Shown here: positions 44,450-55,585 of the stretch, one piece after another
Layout: every line of letters begins with the position of its first letter
Numbering within the stretch: position 1 is the first letter of the stretch
Assembly (NCBI GenBank): GCA_021847995.1
Contig: JAJZNE010000001.1
Span: 1-64,000 of the forward strand
Source: Pseudomonadota bacterium
Lineage (GTDB): Bacteria > Pseudomonadota > Alphaproteobacteria > Acetobacterales > Acetobacteraceae
Direction of reading: 5' to 3'
DNA: 64,000 nt
The notes under the pieces: model-generated
Seen by the model: the letters and a program-made list of their open reading frames with translations, nothing else
What the model was told of the DNA's origin: nothing
The model's database searches: none
Made by a program: the position numbers and the translations under genes

Positions 44450-45180
44450 AGGTGGTCGAGCCACTCCATGGCCCCTGCAGTGTCCGCGACCGTCGCGCCT
44501 GCCGCTGGCGGGGGGCGCGCCACCATCACCACCTTCACGCCGCCGGCGCGCGCCGCATCCAGCTTGCCGCGCGTCGCAGAACCGCCGGCATTCTTCGTCA
44601 CCAGCACGCCGATCGCATGATCGCGCAGCAGCGTCCGCTCCGCTGCCTCCGCGAACGGTCCGCGCGCGGCGATGACCTGCGCGCGGGGCGGCAGTGTTTC
44701 GGCCGGCGGCGGATCGACGCTGCGGACCAGATAGAAATGCTGCGGCGCGGCGGCGAACGGCGCAAGGTCCTGCCGTCCGACCGTCAGCAGCACCCGCCGC
44801 GGCACCGGGCCGAGCGCGCGGGCCGCCGCCGCCATGTCGGGCACCTCCTGCCACGCATCACCCGCCGTCGGGGTCCAGGCCGGGCGCAGGACGCGCAGCA
44901 GCGGCGTCGCCGTGATCCCAGCCGCCGCCACTGCATTGTCGGAGATGCGGGCGGCGAACGGATGGGTGGCGTTGACGACTGCGGCGATCCGTTCCGCCCG
45001 CAGCCATTCGGCCAGACCGGCCACGCCCCCGAATCCGCCGATGCGCACCGCGACCGGCGGCAGCACCGGCGCCGCGGTGCGGCCGGCGAGCGACAGGATG
45101 GGCAGGAACCGGGGGTCGCCGGCCAGGGTGCGGGCGAGCACGGATGCCTCCGTGCTGCCGCCCAGGATCAGGATCCGCAT
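44425..45180 (-). CDS. cobK: Precorrin-6A reductase
   Basis: NADPH-dependent reductase of 251 residues. The N-terminal LILGGSTEASVLARTLA is the nucleotide-binding turn; NATHPFAARISDNAV (about residue 70) and LVTKNAGGSATRGKLDAAR (about 195) are CobK/CbiJ signatures. It is on the opposite strand to the rest of the cob operon. Its start codon lies just two bases from the cobL start, while its 3' end overlaps cobJ, so transcription of the operon runs antisense to it. Confidence 0.93.
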   Translation of the reverse strand: MRILILGGSTEASVLARTLAGDPRFLPILSLAGRTAAPVLPPVAVRIGGFGGVAGLAEWLRAERIAAVVNATHPFAARISDNAVAAAGITATPLLRVLRPAWTPTAGDAWQEVPDMAAAARALGPVPRRVLLTVGRQDLAPFAAAPQHFYLVRSVDPPPAETLPPRAQVIAARGPFAEAAERTLLRDHAIGVLVTKNAGGSATRGKLDAARAGGVKVVMVARPPPAAGATVADTAGAMEWLDHLHGAWRGV

Positions 45181-45182
45181 CG

Positions 45183-46400
45183 ATGACCGCCCCCCCGCGC
45201 TGGCTCACCATCCTTGGCATCGGCGAGGACGGAGTCGAGGGCTTGGCGCCGGCGGCGCGCGGCGCGCTGGCGGGGGCCGCGATCGTCTATGGCGGCGCGC
45301 GGCACCTTGCGCTCGCGGCGCCGCTCATCACCGGCGCGGCGCGGCCGTGGCCCCGCCCGCTCGGCGCCGCGCTCCCTGGCCTGCTGGCGGCGCGCCCCAG
45401 CCCGGTGACCGTGCTCGCCTCCGGCAACCCGTTCTGGTTCGGCATCGGCGCCGCCCTTGCCCGCCATGTGCCGATGGCGGAACTGCGCTGCCTGCCGGCG
45501 CCGTCCGCTTTTGCGCTCGCCTGCGCGCGGCTCGGCTGGCCACTGGCGGAGGTGGCGGCACTGTCGCTGTGCGGGCGGGATGTGGCGACCCTGATCCCGC
45601 ATCTGCACCCGAACGCGCGGCTGCTGGTATTGAGCGCCGACGCGGCCACGCCGGCCGCGGTCGCCGCCCTGCTCTGCGCGCGCGGCTTCGGGGCCTCTTC
45701 GCTGCACCTGCTGGAGGCGCTGGGCGGCAGGCGGGAGCGGATGCGGACGCTGGCGGCGACCGATTGGCTACCGGCCGATATCGACCCGCTCAACCTGCTC
45801 GGGATCGAGCTGGCCGCAGCCGCTGACGCGCTGGTGGTGCCGCTCGGCAGCGGGCTTGCCGACGAAATGTTCGTCCATGACGGGCAACTGACAAAGCAGG
45901 AGGTGCGGGCGATCACGCTCGCCGCGCTGGCGCCGCGCCAGGGCGAAATGCTGTGGGATGTCGGGGCCGGCTCCGGTTCCGTCGGCGTCGAATGGCTGCT
46001 CCGCCATCCCGCCAACGCGGCGGTGGCGATCGAGCGCCATCCGGCGCGCGCGGCACGGGCGGCGGCGAACGCGGCGGCCCTCGGCGTGCCGCGTCTGCGT
46101 ATCATCGAGGGTGCGGCACCGGCGGCGCTGGCTGGCCTGCCGGTGCCGGATGCGGTGTTCCTCGGCGGCGGGGCGGAGCAGCCGGAGGTGCTGGCGGCGG
46201 CCTGGGCGGCGCTGCGACCGGGCGGGCGGATGGTGGCGAACGCGGTGACGATCCAGACCGAGCAGGTTCTGCTCGCTGCCCGCCAGCGCCACGGCGGCAC
46301 GCTGCGGCGGATTTCGCTGGAGCGGCTGGATGCGCTCGGGGCACTGCATGCCTTCCGCCCGGCGATGACGGTGACGCAATGGGCGGCGACGAAGCGCTGA
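45183..46400 (+). CDS. cobL: Precorrin-6Y C5,15-methyltransferase (decarboxylating)
   Basis: Two-domain enzyme of 405 residues. The N-terminal CbiE domain starts WLTILGIGEDGVEGL and includes VTVLASGNPFWFGIG (about residue 77); the C-terminal CbiT domain has the SAM motif MLWDVGAGSGSVGVEW (about residue 257). It methylates C-5 and C-15 and removes the ring-C acetate carboxyl. The start at 45183 was used; an ATG at 45144 would run into cobK. Followed by cobE with a 22-base overlap. Confidence 0.94.
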   Translation: MTAPPRWLTILGIGEDGVEGLAPAARGALAGAAIVYGGARHLALAAPLITGAARPWPRPLGAALPGLLAARPSPVTVLASGNPFWFGIGAALARHVPMAELRCLPAPSAFALACARLGWPLAEVAALSLCGRDVATLIPHLHPNARLLVLSADAATPAAVAALLCARGFGASSLHLLEALGGRRERMRTLAATDWLPADIDPLNLLGIELAAAADALVVPLGSGLADEMFVHDGQLTKQEVRAITLAALAPRQGEMLWDVGAGSGSVGVEWLLRHPANAAVAIERHPARAARAAANAAALGVPRLRIIEGAAPAALAGLPVPDAVFLGGGAEQPEVLAAAWAALRPGGRMVANAVTIQTEQVLLAARQRHGGTLRRISLERLDALGALHAFRPAMTVTQWAATKR

Positions 46401-46765
46401 TCGGCGGCATCGGCTGCCGGCGCGGCACCGGGGCGGCGGTGATCGTGGCGCTGGTGCGCGCGGCCGAAGCCGCCTGCGGGGCGCCGCTTGCCGCCCTCGC
46501 CGCACCGGCAGCGAAATGTGCCGAGCCGGGGCTGATCGCGGCGGCCTCGGCGCTCGGCCTGCCCCTGCATCCGGTGTCGCCGGCGGCGCTGGCGGCGGCG
46601 CAGCCGCGCTGCGTCACCCGCTCGGCGGCGGCGGCGCGCGCAGTAGGCGTCGCCGCGGTCGCCGAGGGCTGCGCGCTGGCGGCGGCAGGGCAGGGCGGAT
46701 GGCTGCGCCTGCCACGGATCGCCTCTGCCGCCGCGACCTGCGCCGTGGCGGTACGGGCACCGTAA
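46379..46765 (+). CDS. cobE: CobE (CbiG C-terminal-like) cobalamin protein
   Basis: Small protein of 128 residues; IGGIGCRRGTGAAVIVALV at the N-terminus, a K-x-x-E-x-G-L block (AAKCAEPGLIAAA) and PLHPVSPAAL match the CobE/CbiG C-terminal domain. It is thought to help in ring-contraction steps; the exact role is unsettled. The ATG at 46379 lies inside the end of cobL; no better start exists. It is the last cob gene in the window. Confidence 0.87.
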   Translation: MGGDEALIGGIGCRRGTGAAVIVALVRAAEAACGAPLAALAAPAAKCAEPGLIAAASALGLPLHPVSPAALAAAQPRCVTRSAAAARAVGVAAVAEGCALAAAGQGGWLRLPRIASAAATCAVAVRAP

Positions 46766-46811
46766 AAGGGCAAAATTTCGATTTTCCCGAACAATCACGC
46801 CAACATCGGAG

Positions 46812-46840
46812 TTGCCAAAACATATTCATCATCGTATACA
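46812..46840 (+). promoter_or_regulatory. Near-consensus sigma-70 promoter
   Basis: TTGCCA (46812-46817), a 17-base spacer and TATACA (46835-46840) match the -35/-10 consensus closely, in an AT-rich patch of 104 bases between cobE and the glycine-rich PEP-CTERM gene. The ATG follows 29 bases downstream, with AAGGA eight bases before it. Confidence 0.75.
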
Positions 46841-46869
46841 GACCGCACGGGAATCGGAAGGAAACGCGG

Positions 46870-47772
46870 ATGCGACAGGGGTTGCTGGCCGGTGCGTCGG
46901 CACTGGCGCTGCTGCTGACGGGCGCCGGGGCGGCGCGGGCGACGGCGTTCACCTATGACGGCGTGGTGCAGACCTACACCGTGACGAAAACCGGCGAATA
47001 CGGCCTGACCCTGGCCGGCGCGCAGGGCGGAAACTCCACCCGCCATGTTTCCGCGCATCAGGGCGGTCTGGGTGCGTCGGTGAGCGGCGAGGTGTCGCTC
47101 TCCGCCGGCGAAACCCTGTCGATCGTGGTCGGCGGGCAGGGATCGGCCGGTGCTGATGCCGGTGGCGGCGGCGGCGGCAGCTTTGTTTTCCTGTCCGGCG
47201 CCCAGCATCCGATCGCCGTGGCCGGCGGCGGCGGCGGTGCCGTTTTTGGCCCTCTCAATAGCCCCGGTCAGGCGGGGACGGCCGGCCACAATGGCTATGG
47301 CCTCCACGGCGGCATCGGTGGGACGAATGGATCGGGCGGCTACGCAGGCGCCGCGGGGGCCGGCTTCGCCGGCGGCGCGGGGGGCGGCGGCTGGAAATCG
47401 AGCGGTGGATCGTCGCCCGGGTCCGGCGCCACAGACGGAGGCTATGGCCCGCCATCGTTCAATGGCGGCTCCGGCGACGCTGCCGGCGGCTTCGGAGGCG
47501 GCGGCGGCGCCTCCCTTTTAGCCGGCGGCGGCGGCGGCGGTTATTCCGGCGGCGGTGGTGGCGATCTGGCCGGAGGCAATTCCGGCGGCGGCGGCGGCTC
47601 GTATCTGGAGGCGTCGGCGCTCAATCGGTTGCTGACCGCGGGCGCGAATTCGGGCAACGGCTACGTCAATATCAATGTGCTCGACACCTCGGCGGTGCCC
47701 GAACCCGCCGGCGCCGCCCTGCTCGCCGGCGCGCTTGCCGGCCTCGGCCTGCTGCGCCGCAAGCGGCGCTGA
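46870..47772 (+). CDS. Glycine-rich PEP-CTERM protein
   Basis: Exported protein of 300 residues: signal peptide (GLLAGASALALLLTGAGAARA), a beta-like N-terminal region (FTYDGVVQTYTVTKTGEYGLTLAGAQGG, given here only in part as a landmark near residue 27), a long Gly-rich middle with repeated GGGGGG (residues 100-260) and a C-terminal PEP-CTERM signal (VPEPAGAALLAGALAGLGLL followed by RRKRR). The glycine-rich middle is like that of tyrosine-kinase-type and surface adhesins with PE_PGRS-like low complexity. Sorted by an exosortase not in this window. It has its own strong promoter. Confidence 0.85.
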   Translation: MRQGLLAGASALALLLTGAGAARATAFTYDGVVQTYTVTKTGEYGLTLAGAQGGNSTRHVSAHQGGLGASVSGEVSLSAGETLSIVVGGQGSAGADAGGGGGGSFVFLSGAQHPIAVAGGGGGAVFGPLNSPGQAGTAGHNGYGLHGGIGGTNGSGGYAGAAGAGFAGGAGGGGWKSSGGSSPGSGATDGGYGPPSFNGGSGDAAGGFGGGGGASLLAGGGGGGYSGGGGGDLAGGNSGGGGGSYLEASALNRLLTAGANSGNGYVNINVLDTSAVPEPAGAALLAGALAGLGLLRRKRR

Positions 47773-47834
47773 CCGGCGATAGGCAGTTCGCGCGCCGCCG
47801 CATGCCCCCGCTCCGTCCCCCGCCCTGTGCGATC

Positions 47835-47870
47835 GCGCCGGCAAGTGCCTCCTGCCGACTTGCCCGGCGC
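47835..47870 (+). promoter_or_regulatory. Imperfect hairpin upstream of rpmE
   Basis: Arms 47835-47846 and 47858-47870 pair over 12 bases with one bulged C, closing an 11-base loop. It is 71 bases before the L31 start and 62 bases after the PEP-CTERM gene. With no T-run it may end that transcript with Rho, or be part of the rpmE leader. Its role is not decided by sequence. Confidence 0.4.
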
Positions 47871-47941
47871 GGACACCGCCGCTATAGCCGCCGCTCCGCA
47901 GCGCCGGTCGGGATCGGCGCGCGAGCGCGAGGGCTTTGACG

Positions 47942-48169
47942 ATGAAGGCGGGCATCCACCCCGATTACCATGAGGTCTCGGTCATCATGACCGACGGGAC
48001 CAGTTTCGTCACCCGTTCCTGCTTCGGCAAGCCGGGGGATTCGCTGCGGCTGGATATCGACAGCAAGTCGCATCCTGCCTGGACCGGCGTGCAGCGGATC
48101 ATCGACACCGGCGGCCAGGTCGCCAAATTCAACAAGAAATTCGCCGGCATCGGCCTCAGGAAGGGCTGA
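47942..48169 (+). CDS. rpmE: 50S ribosomal protein L31, zinc-free type
   Basis: L31 of 75 residues: [12 protein letters not shown] at the start, [19 protein letters not shown] and [13 protein letters not shown] are typical of L31. The CxxC zinc pair of the zinc-binding form is absent, as in alphaproteobacterial L31. It bridges the 50S and 30S subunits. The start at 47942 was preferred to an ATG two codons upstream because of the conserved N-terminus. Confidence 0.93.
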   Translation: MKAGIHPDYHEVSVIMTDGTSFVTRSCFGKPGDSLRLDIDSKSHPAWTGVQRIIDTGGQVAKFNKKFAGIGLRKG

Positions 48170-48223
48170 ACGGCAGCGGACGTCTCCCCCGCGGGCGGAC
48201 GCCGCGCCGCCTTCAGCCGCAAT

Positions 48224-49633
48224 TCAGTGCCCGGCGCCGGCGCCCGAGAAATCCGGCGCCGCCAGGCCGGATTGCCCGAGCTGCCCGACCAGCGCCGCCT
48301 TCAGCCGCTCCAGCCCTTCCGCCGTCGCGGCCTCGGCGCGTGCCACCAGCACCGCCTGGGTATTGGACGCGCGCAGCAGCCACCAGCCGTCGGCGGTCTG
48401 CACCCGCACGCCGTCGATATCGGACATCTTCGCCCCGGCCGCGCGCAGGCGCCCGGCAACCTCGCCGATCACGGCGAATTTCCGCGCCTCCTCACAGGGG
48501 AAACGCAGCTCCGGCGTGTTGACCACCGATGGCAGCGCCGCGCGCACCGTGGACAGCCGGCCCTCCATCCGCGCCACGATGCCGAGCAGCCGCACCGCCG
48601 CATACAGCGCGTCGTCGAACCCGTACCAGCGATCGGCGAAGAAGATATGGCCGGACATCTCGCCGGCCAGCGGGCAGCCGATCTCCGCCATCTTCGCCTT
48701 GATCAGGGAATGGCCGGTCTTCCACATCAGCGGCACGCCGCCCGCGCGCGCCACCTCGTCGAACAGCACCTGGCTCGCCTTCACGTCGGCGATGATGGTC
48801 GCCCCCGGCTTCGTGCGCAGCACGTCGCGCGCCAGCACCACCATCAGCTGGTCGCCGAACATAATCTCCCCGCTGTCATCGACCACGCCGATGCGGTCGG
48901 CATCGCCGTCGAACGCCACCCCCACGTCGGCGCCGCGCCGCCGCACCTCGGCCACCAGGTGATCGAGATTCTTCGGCACCGTCGGGTCGGGATGATGGTT
49001 CGGGAAACGGCCGTCGATCTCCGCGAACAGCACCGTGTGATGGCCGGGGAGGGAGGCGACCATGCGTTGCAGCACCTCGCCCGCCGCGCCGTTGCCGTTG
49101 TCCCACACGACGTTGAGCAGCCGGTCGCCGCCGTCCCAGTCGGAGATCAAGCGCGCGATGTAATCGGCCGAGATGTCCACGGTCTGCACCGTTCCGGCGC
49201 CCTCCGCCACCACGTCGCCGGCGGCGGCGAGGCGGCCGGCCTCGGCGATCTGCGCGCCGTAGAATGGCTTGCCGGCCAGCATCATCTTGAAGCCGTTGTA
49301 GTCCGGCGGGTTGTGGCTGCCTGTCACCATCACCGCGCCATCGGTCCTGCGTACGGTCGCGGCGTAATAGAGCATCGGCGTCGGCCCGCGGCCGATGCGC
49401 GTCACCTCCATCCCGCTCGCCACCAGCCCCTCGACCAGCTTCGGCTCCAGATCCGGCGACGACACCCGCCCGTCATAGCCGACCGTGACCGTCCGGCCAC
49501 CCGCGCGCGCCACGATGCTGCCGAACACCCGCCCGATCGCGAAGGCATCGGCAGGGTGCAGCGTGCGGCCGACGATGCCGCGGATGTCATATTCGCGCAG
49601 CACCGTCGGATCGAACTGGTGACGGAATGCCAT
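48224..49633 (-). CDS. Phosphomannomutase / phosphoglucomutase (AlgC-like)
   Basis: Alpha-D-phosphohexomutase of 469 residues converting mannose-6-P or glucose-6-P to the 1-phosphates. The catalytic serine lies in [13 protein letters not shown] (about residue 103), the metal loop is [10 protein letters not shown] (about 240), the sugar loop GEMSGHIFF (about 325) and the phosphate loop [15 protein letters not shown] near the C-terminus. [13 protein letters not shown] at the start is AlgC/ManB-type. It supplies sugar nucleotides for polysaccharide with galU upstream (29-base gap). A far longer frame on this strand is a shadow. Confidence 0.92.
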   Translation of the reverse strand: MAFRHQFDPTVLREYDIRGIVGRTLHPADAFAIGRVFGSIVARAGGRTVTVGYDGRVSSPDLEPKLVEGLVASGMEVTRIGRGPTPMLYYAATVRRTDGAVMVTGSHNPPDYNGFKMMLAGKPFYGAQIAEAGRLAAAGDVVAEGAGTVQTVDISADYIARLISDWDGGDRLLNVVWDNGNGAAGEVLQRMVASLPGHHTVLFAEIDGRFPNHHPDPTVPKNLDHLVAEVRRRGADVGVAFDGDADRIGVVDDSGEIMFGDQLMVVLARDVLRTKPGATIIADVKASQVLFDEVARAGGVPLMWKTGHSLIKAKMAEIGCPLAGEMSGHIFFADRWYGFDDALYAAVRLLGIVARMEGRLSTVRAALPSVVNTPELRFPCEEARKFAVIGEVAGRLRAAGAKMSDIDGVRVQTADGWWLLRASNTQAVLVARAEAATAEGLERLKAALVGQLGQSGLAAPDFSGAGAGH

Positions 49634-49662
49634 CGGCGTCTCCCCCTGCAAAAACGTGGCGC

Positions 49663-50556
49663 CTAGGCGTCGGGGCCGGCGCCGTCCGTGACGTAATTCT
49701 TCAGGAACGCCCGCACCGCCGGCGCCATGTCCGGCCGCTTCAGCGCGAACGCGATCTGCGCCTCCAGGAATCCCACCTTGTCGCCGCAGTCGAACCGCCG
49801 CCCCTGATAGCGCAGGCCGTGGAACGGCACACGGCCGATAAGCTTTGCCATGGCATCGGTCAACTGCACCTCCCCGCCGGCACCGCGGTCCATCCTTTCG
49901 AGGAAGCCGATCACCTCCGGCACCAGCACGTAGCGGCCGATGATGGAGAGGTTGGAGGGCGCGTCCTCCGGCCGCGGCTTCTCCACCAGCCCGCGCACCT
50001 CCACCAGCCTGCCGTCGTCGCGCCCGATATCGAGGATGCCGTAGCGGCTGGTCTGCGCGCGCGGCACCTCGGCCACCGCGACCACGCAGCCGCCGGTTTC
50101 GTGATAGGCGTCGGCAAGCTGGCGCGTGCAGGGCACGTCGGCCAGCACCAGATCGTCGGGCAGCAGGATCGCGAACGGATCGTCGCCGATGAACGAGCGG
50201 GCGCACCAGATGGCGTGGCCGAGGCCGAGCGGCTCCTGCTGGCGCACGGTCGCGATGGCGCCGGGCGGCAGGTGGTTCTCGCGGAGCGCGCGCAACTCGG
50301 CATGCTTGCCGCGCTCGCGCAGGGTCGCCTCCAGCTCATAGGCGATGTCGAAATGCTCGACCAGCGCGGTCTTGCCGCGGCCGGTGACGAGGCAGAACTG
50401 CTCGATCCCGGCTGCCCGCGCCTCATCGACCGCATATTCGATCAGCGGCTTGTCCACGACCGGCAGCATTTCCTTGGCGGTCGCCTTGGTGGCGGGAAGG
50501 AACCGCGTGCCCAGGCCCGCGACGGGCAGCACGGCCTTGCGCAGCGTCTTGATCAC
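49663..50556 (-). CDS. galU: UTP-glucose-1-phosphate uridylyltransferase
   Basis: GalU of 297 residues making UDP-glucose for polysaccharide. The N-terminal nucleotide loop is [20 protein letters not shown], then [27 protein letters not shown] (about residue 105), VLLPDDL-like [12 protein letters not shown] and [14 protein letters not shown]. The start is a GTG at 50556, beginning [11 protein letters not shown] as in homologues. It is followed by the hexomutase on the same strand, giving a two-gene sugar-nucleotide operon. Confidence 0.93.
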   Translation of the reverse strand: MIKTLRKAVLPVAGLGTRFLPATKATAKEMLPVVDKPLIEYAVDEARAAGIEQFCLVTGRGKTALVEHFDIAYELEATLRERGKHAELRALRENHLPPGAIATVRQQEPLGLGHAIWCARSFIGDDPFAILLPDDLVLADVPCTRQLADAYHETGGCVVAVAEVPRAQTSRYGILDIGRDDGRLVEVRGLVEKPRPEDAPSNLSIIGRYVLVPEVIGFLERMDRGAGGEVQLTDAMAKLIGRVPFHGLRYQGRRFDCGDKVGFLEAQIAFALKRPDMAPAVRAFLKNYVTDGAGPDA

Positions 50557-50723
50557 GTGATGTCGATCCTTCGGTTCGGGTCGATCGGCGCGGGCGGCGG
50601 GCGGAATGGTGCCGGCGCGGCGGATCGGGGCAATCGGTGATGAGTGGCATGGCCCCGATGCCACGCGCAAGCAACCGGTTTGCGATCCCCATTGGTGCGG
50701 CGGCTGAACGCCGGCGGCGCCCT

Positions 50724-50748
50724 GCGGTTGCGCCGGTGGTGCAACCGC
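50724..50748 (-). terminator. Hairpin after the J-domain gene
   Basis: A perfect 8-bp stem (50724-50731 with 50741-50748) with a nine-base loop begins seven bases after the stop of the minus-strand J-domain gene, in the 199 bases before galU. There is no T-run. A Rho-aided terminator is likely. Nothing else was recognised in that gap. Confidence 0.4.
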
Positions 50749-50755
50749 GTGGTGC

Positions 50756-51199
50756 TCAGCCGAGCAGGATGTCGCGCGCCTGGTTGATGCGGGCGGCGAG
50801 CCAGTCCGACCCGCCGGCATCGGGGTGGGCGGCGCGCATCAGGCGGCGATGCGCGGCGAGGATCGCGTCGCGGCTGGCACCGGGGGCAAGGCCGAGCACC
50901 TGATAGGCTTCGTCGCGGCTCATGCGCTGGCGGGCGGTGGGGGCGGGGCCGCGCTGGCGGGTTTCGCCGATCCAGCTCCACAGCAGCGGGCCGAGCAGCA
51001 GCAGCGTGCTGACCGCGACGGCGCCGCGGCCGGTGAGCAGCAGCAGCGCGCCCAGCAGCAGCCCGCCAATCCCGACCACCCACAGCCCGAACTGCTTGAG
51101 CGTTGCGATCTCCGCCCGCGAGAAGGCACCGAGCGCGCCCATCACCACGAGCAGGGCAACGAGGCCGAGGAGGAGGACAAACATTTTGCGGGCTGCCAC
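50756..51199 (-). CDS. Membrane-anchored J-domain protein (Tim14/DjlA-like)
   Basis: Protein of 147 residues with two or three N-terminal membrane helices (residues 7-25, 37-57, 62-75) and a C-terminal J domain with the HPD motif ([20 protein letters not shown], about residues 120-139). The domain lacks a GF region and ends right after helix III, as in mitochondrial Tim14/Pam18. It would bring DnaK to the inner membrane. The N-terminus is shadow-free and the ATG at 51199 is the only start that includes the first helix. Confidence 0.82.
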   Translation of the reverse strand: MAARKMFVLLLGLVALLVVMGALGAFSRAEIATLKQFGLWVVGIGGLLLGALLLLTGRGAVAVSTLLLLGPLLWSWIGETRQRGPAPTARQRMSRDEAYQVLGLAPGASRDAILAAHRRLMRAAHPDAGGSDWLAARINQARDILLG

Positions 51200-51364
51200 C
51201 CTGCCGGGGTTCCGTCGGCCCCTCTATCGCCTGCGCCCACGGTGCGCCAGGGGCACACCCGGCCCGCAGGAAAGGCAGGATGCGTGCCGATCGGCCGCCC
51301 GCGGGCGCCGATGCTCCGGCGTTGCCGACTTCGCGGGCCGCGCCCCCTACGCCTGCCGCCCCGC

Positions 51365-53638
<2,274 letters not shown>

Positions 53639-53752
53639 GTCTTTCCCCTCCGACACCGCGCAGGATCGCGGCGGCAGGGCAGGGACGCAAGCGGGGCGGC
53701 AGGGCGGATGGCATGCAGGGCGCGCGCGGCAGCGCAACGGAGGGCAGGACGC

Positions 53753-54865
53753 ATGAAGATCACCGGCATCACCGCCTGGCAGGTCGATCTGCCGCTGCGG
53801 GAGGGGCGCTACGCCTGGTCGGACGGCAACCAGGTCACCGTGTTCGATGCGACCGTGGTCGCGGTGGCAACCGATGCCGGCCTGGTCGGCCATGCCGAAT
53901 GCACCCCGCTCGGCGCCGCCTATCTGCCGGCCTATGCCGGCGGCGTGCGCGCCGGGCTGGCGGAGCTGGCGCCCAGGCTGATCGGCCTCGATCCGACCGA
54001 TCTCGGCGCGCTCAACCGGCATATGGACGCAACCCTGCGCGGCCACCCCTACGTCAAGGCGCCGCTCGACATCGCCTGCTGGGACATCCTCGGCCAGCTT
54101 GCCGGCCTGCCGGTGTGCAAGCTGCTCGGCGGCAGCGCGCAGGACGGCATCCGGCTCTACCGCGCGATCTCCCAGGACACGCCCGAGCGCATGGCGGCGA
54201 GCGTCGCCCGCTACCGCGCCGAGGGCTACCGCGCCTTCCAGCTCAAGGTGGGCGGCGACGCCGATGCCGACATCGCCCGCATCGAAGCGTGCCGCGCCGC
54301 CCTGGCGCCGGGCGAGGTGCTCGACGCCGATGCCAATACCGGCTGGACGATGCACGAGGCGGCGCGCGTGGTCGCCGCCGTCGCCCCGCTCGATGTCTAT
54401 ATCGAGCAGCCCTGTCCGAGCTATCGCGAATGCCTCTCGATCCGTCGGCGCACGGCACGGCCGCTGGTGCTGGATGAGGTGATCACCGACGCCGAGACGC
54501 TGCTGCGCGCCGTTGCCGACGACGCGATGGACATGGTGAACCTCAAGATTTCCAAGGTCGGCGGGCTGACCCGCGCGCGGTTGCTGCGCGACCTGTGCAT
54601 GGCGGCGGGCATCCCGATGATCATCGAGGACACCTGGGGCGGCGACATCGCGACCGCGGCGATCGCGCATCTGGCGCAATCGACGCCGGCGGAGTTCTGC
54701 TTCGCCGCGACCGACTTCAACAGCTACGGCACCCGCCGCCTCGCCGACGGGGCGCCGGCGCGCGTCGAGGGCCGCATGACCGCGCCGGCCGGGCCGGGCC
54801 TCGGCATCACGCCGCTGCGCGAGGCGCTGGGCGCGCCGGTGCTGGTGGTCGGCGAGGCGGTGTGA
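53753..54865 (+). CDS. Enolase-superfamily dehydratase, cis-3-hydroxy-L-proline dehydratase-like
   Basis: Mandelate racemase/muconate lactonizing enzyme family, 370 residues. Catalytic and metal-binding segments: [13 protein letters not shown] (Lys, about residue 165), [10 protein letters not shown] (about 195), [11 protein letters not shown] (about 220), [14 protein letters not shown] (about 244) and [16 protein letters not shown] (about 265). The late [21 protein letters not shown] is characteristic of cis-3-hydroxy-L-proline dehydratases. Another acid-sugar or amino-acid substrate is possible. The start at 53753 has GGAGGG about 12 bases upstream. Divergent from maeB across 114 bases. Confidence 0.8.
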   Translation: MKITGITAWQVDLPLREGRYAWSDGNQVTVFDATVVAVATDAGLVGHAECTPLGAAYLPAYAGGVRAGLAELAPRLIGLDPTDLGALNRHMDATLRGHPYVKAPLDIACWDILGQLAGLPVCKLLGGSAQDGIRLYRAISQDTPERMAASVARYRAEGYRAFQLKVGGDADADIARIEACRAALAPGEVLDADANTGWTMHEAARVVAAVAPLDVYIEQPCPSYRECLSIRRRTARPLVLDEVITDAETLLRAVADDAMDMVNLKISKVGGLTRARLLRDLCMAAGIPMIIEDTWGGDIATAAIAHLAQSTPAEFCFAATDFNSYGTRRLADGAPARVEGRMTAPAGPGLGITPLREALGAPVLVVGEAV

Positions 54866-54883
54866 CCGCCGCCCGGCCGGCGG

Positions 54884-55585
54884 TCAGTGCGCCGGCCGCA
54901 GCACCACGTCGGCGCTGACCTGCACCGTGATTTCCTGCACGTCCGGCGTTGCCGTCGGCGGCGGCATGGCGGCGGAAAGCGCCATCGGCGCGCTCATGCG
55001 GCGCAGCGGCTGCGGGAACGGCCCCGGCTCCAGCCGCACATCCTCGACATGGTCCACCTCCATCCCGAGCGCGTGCGCCGCCAGATCCGCCCGGTGCCGC
55101 AGCGCCGCCAGCGCCGCCGCCGTCGCCTCGTCCTGCGCCGCCTCCTGCCGCGCGTCGGAGAGCTGCCAGCCGAGCCACTCGATCACCAGCCCGGCCGCCT
55201 GCAACCGGCCGGCGAGGTCGAGCAGGCTGTCTGCCTCCGTCCCGCGCAGATCGAGCGACTGCCGCGCCGTCCAGGTCGGCGGCCGATGGTCATCGGCACT
55301 GACGCCATAGGCCCCGAAGGCTGCCGTCACGCCCGCCACCCGGTGCGCTTCCGCCGCCGCGCCGGCCATCAGCGTGTTTACCCGCCGTTGCGCTGCCACC
55401 GGCGACGCCGCTTCCCCCACCGCGGCCAGCATCGCCGTCAACTGGTCGGGCACCACCCTGGCATGGCCGGCGGCGCCGAGATGCAGCAGCGGCGGGCCGG
55501 CCGCGGGCGCCGCCCCCTCCGCCCAGGCCGCGCCGCCGCCGCCGAATGCTGCAAGGAGCGCCGCCAGGGGCAGGGCGAACCTCAT
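54884..55585 (-). CDS. SIMPL (DUF541) domain periplasmic protein
   Basis: Exported protein of 233 residues. A signal peptide (LPLAALLAAFGGGGAAWAEG) precedes a DUF541/SIMPL domain with LHLGAAGHARVVPDQ, RRVNTLMAGAAAEAHR and YGVSADDHRPP near the N-terminus, ending in VQEITVQVSADVVLRP. The role of SIMPL proteins is not well defined; some are linked to oxidative or ionic stress. The start ATG at 55585 overlaps the stop of the tsaC gene as ATGA; a longer frame on this strand is a shadow. Confidence 0.82.
   Translation of the reverse strand: MRFALPLAALLAAFGGGGAAWAEGAAPAAGPPLLHLGAAGHARVVPDQLTAMLAAVGEAASPVAAQRRVNTLMAGAAAEAHRVAGVTAAFGAYGVSADDHRPPTWTARQSLDLRGTEADSLLDLAGRLQAAGLVIEWLGWQLSDARQEAAQDEATAAALAALRHRADLAAHALGMEVDHVEDVRLEPGPFPQPLRRMSAPMALSAAMPPPTATPDVQEITVQVSADVVLRPAH

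Noticed and set aside
46870-47772. Glycine codon runs as a CRISPR or DNA satellite repeat
   Set aside because: Runs are irregular, in frame and part of an exported protein with signal peptide and PEP-CTERM tail.
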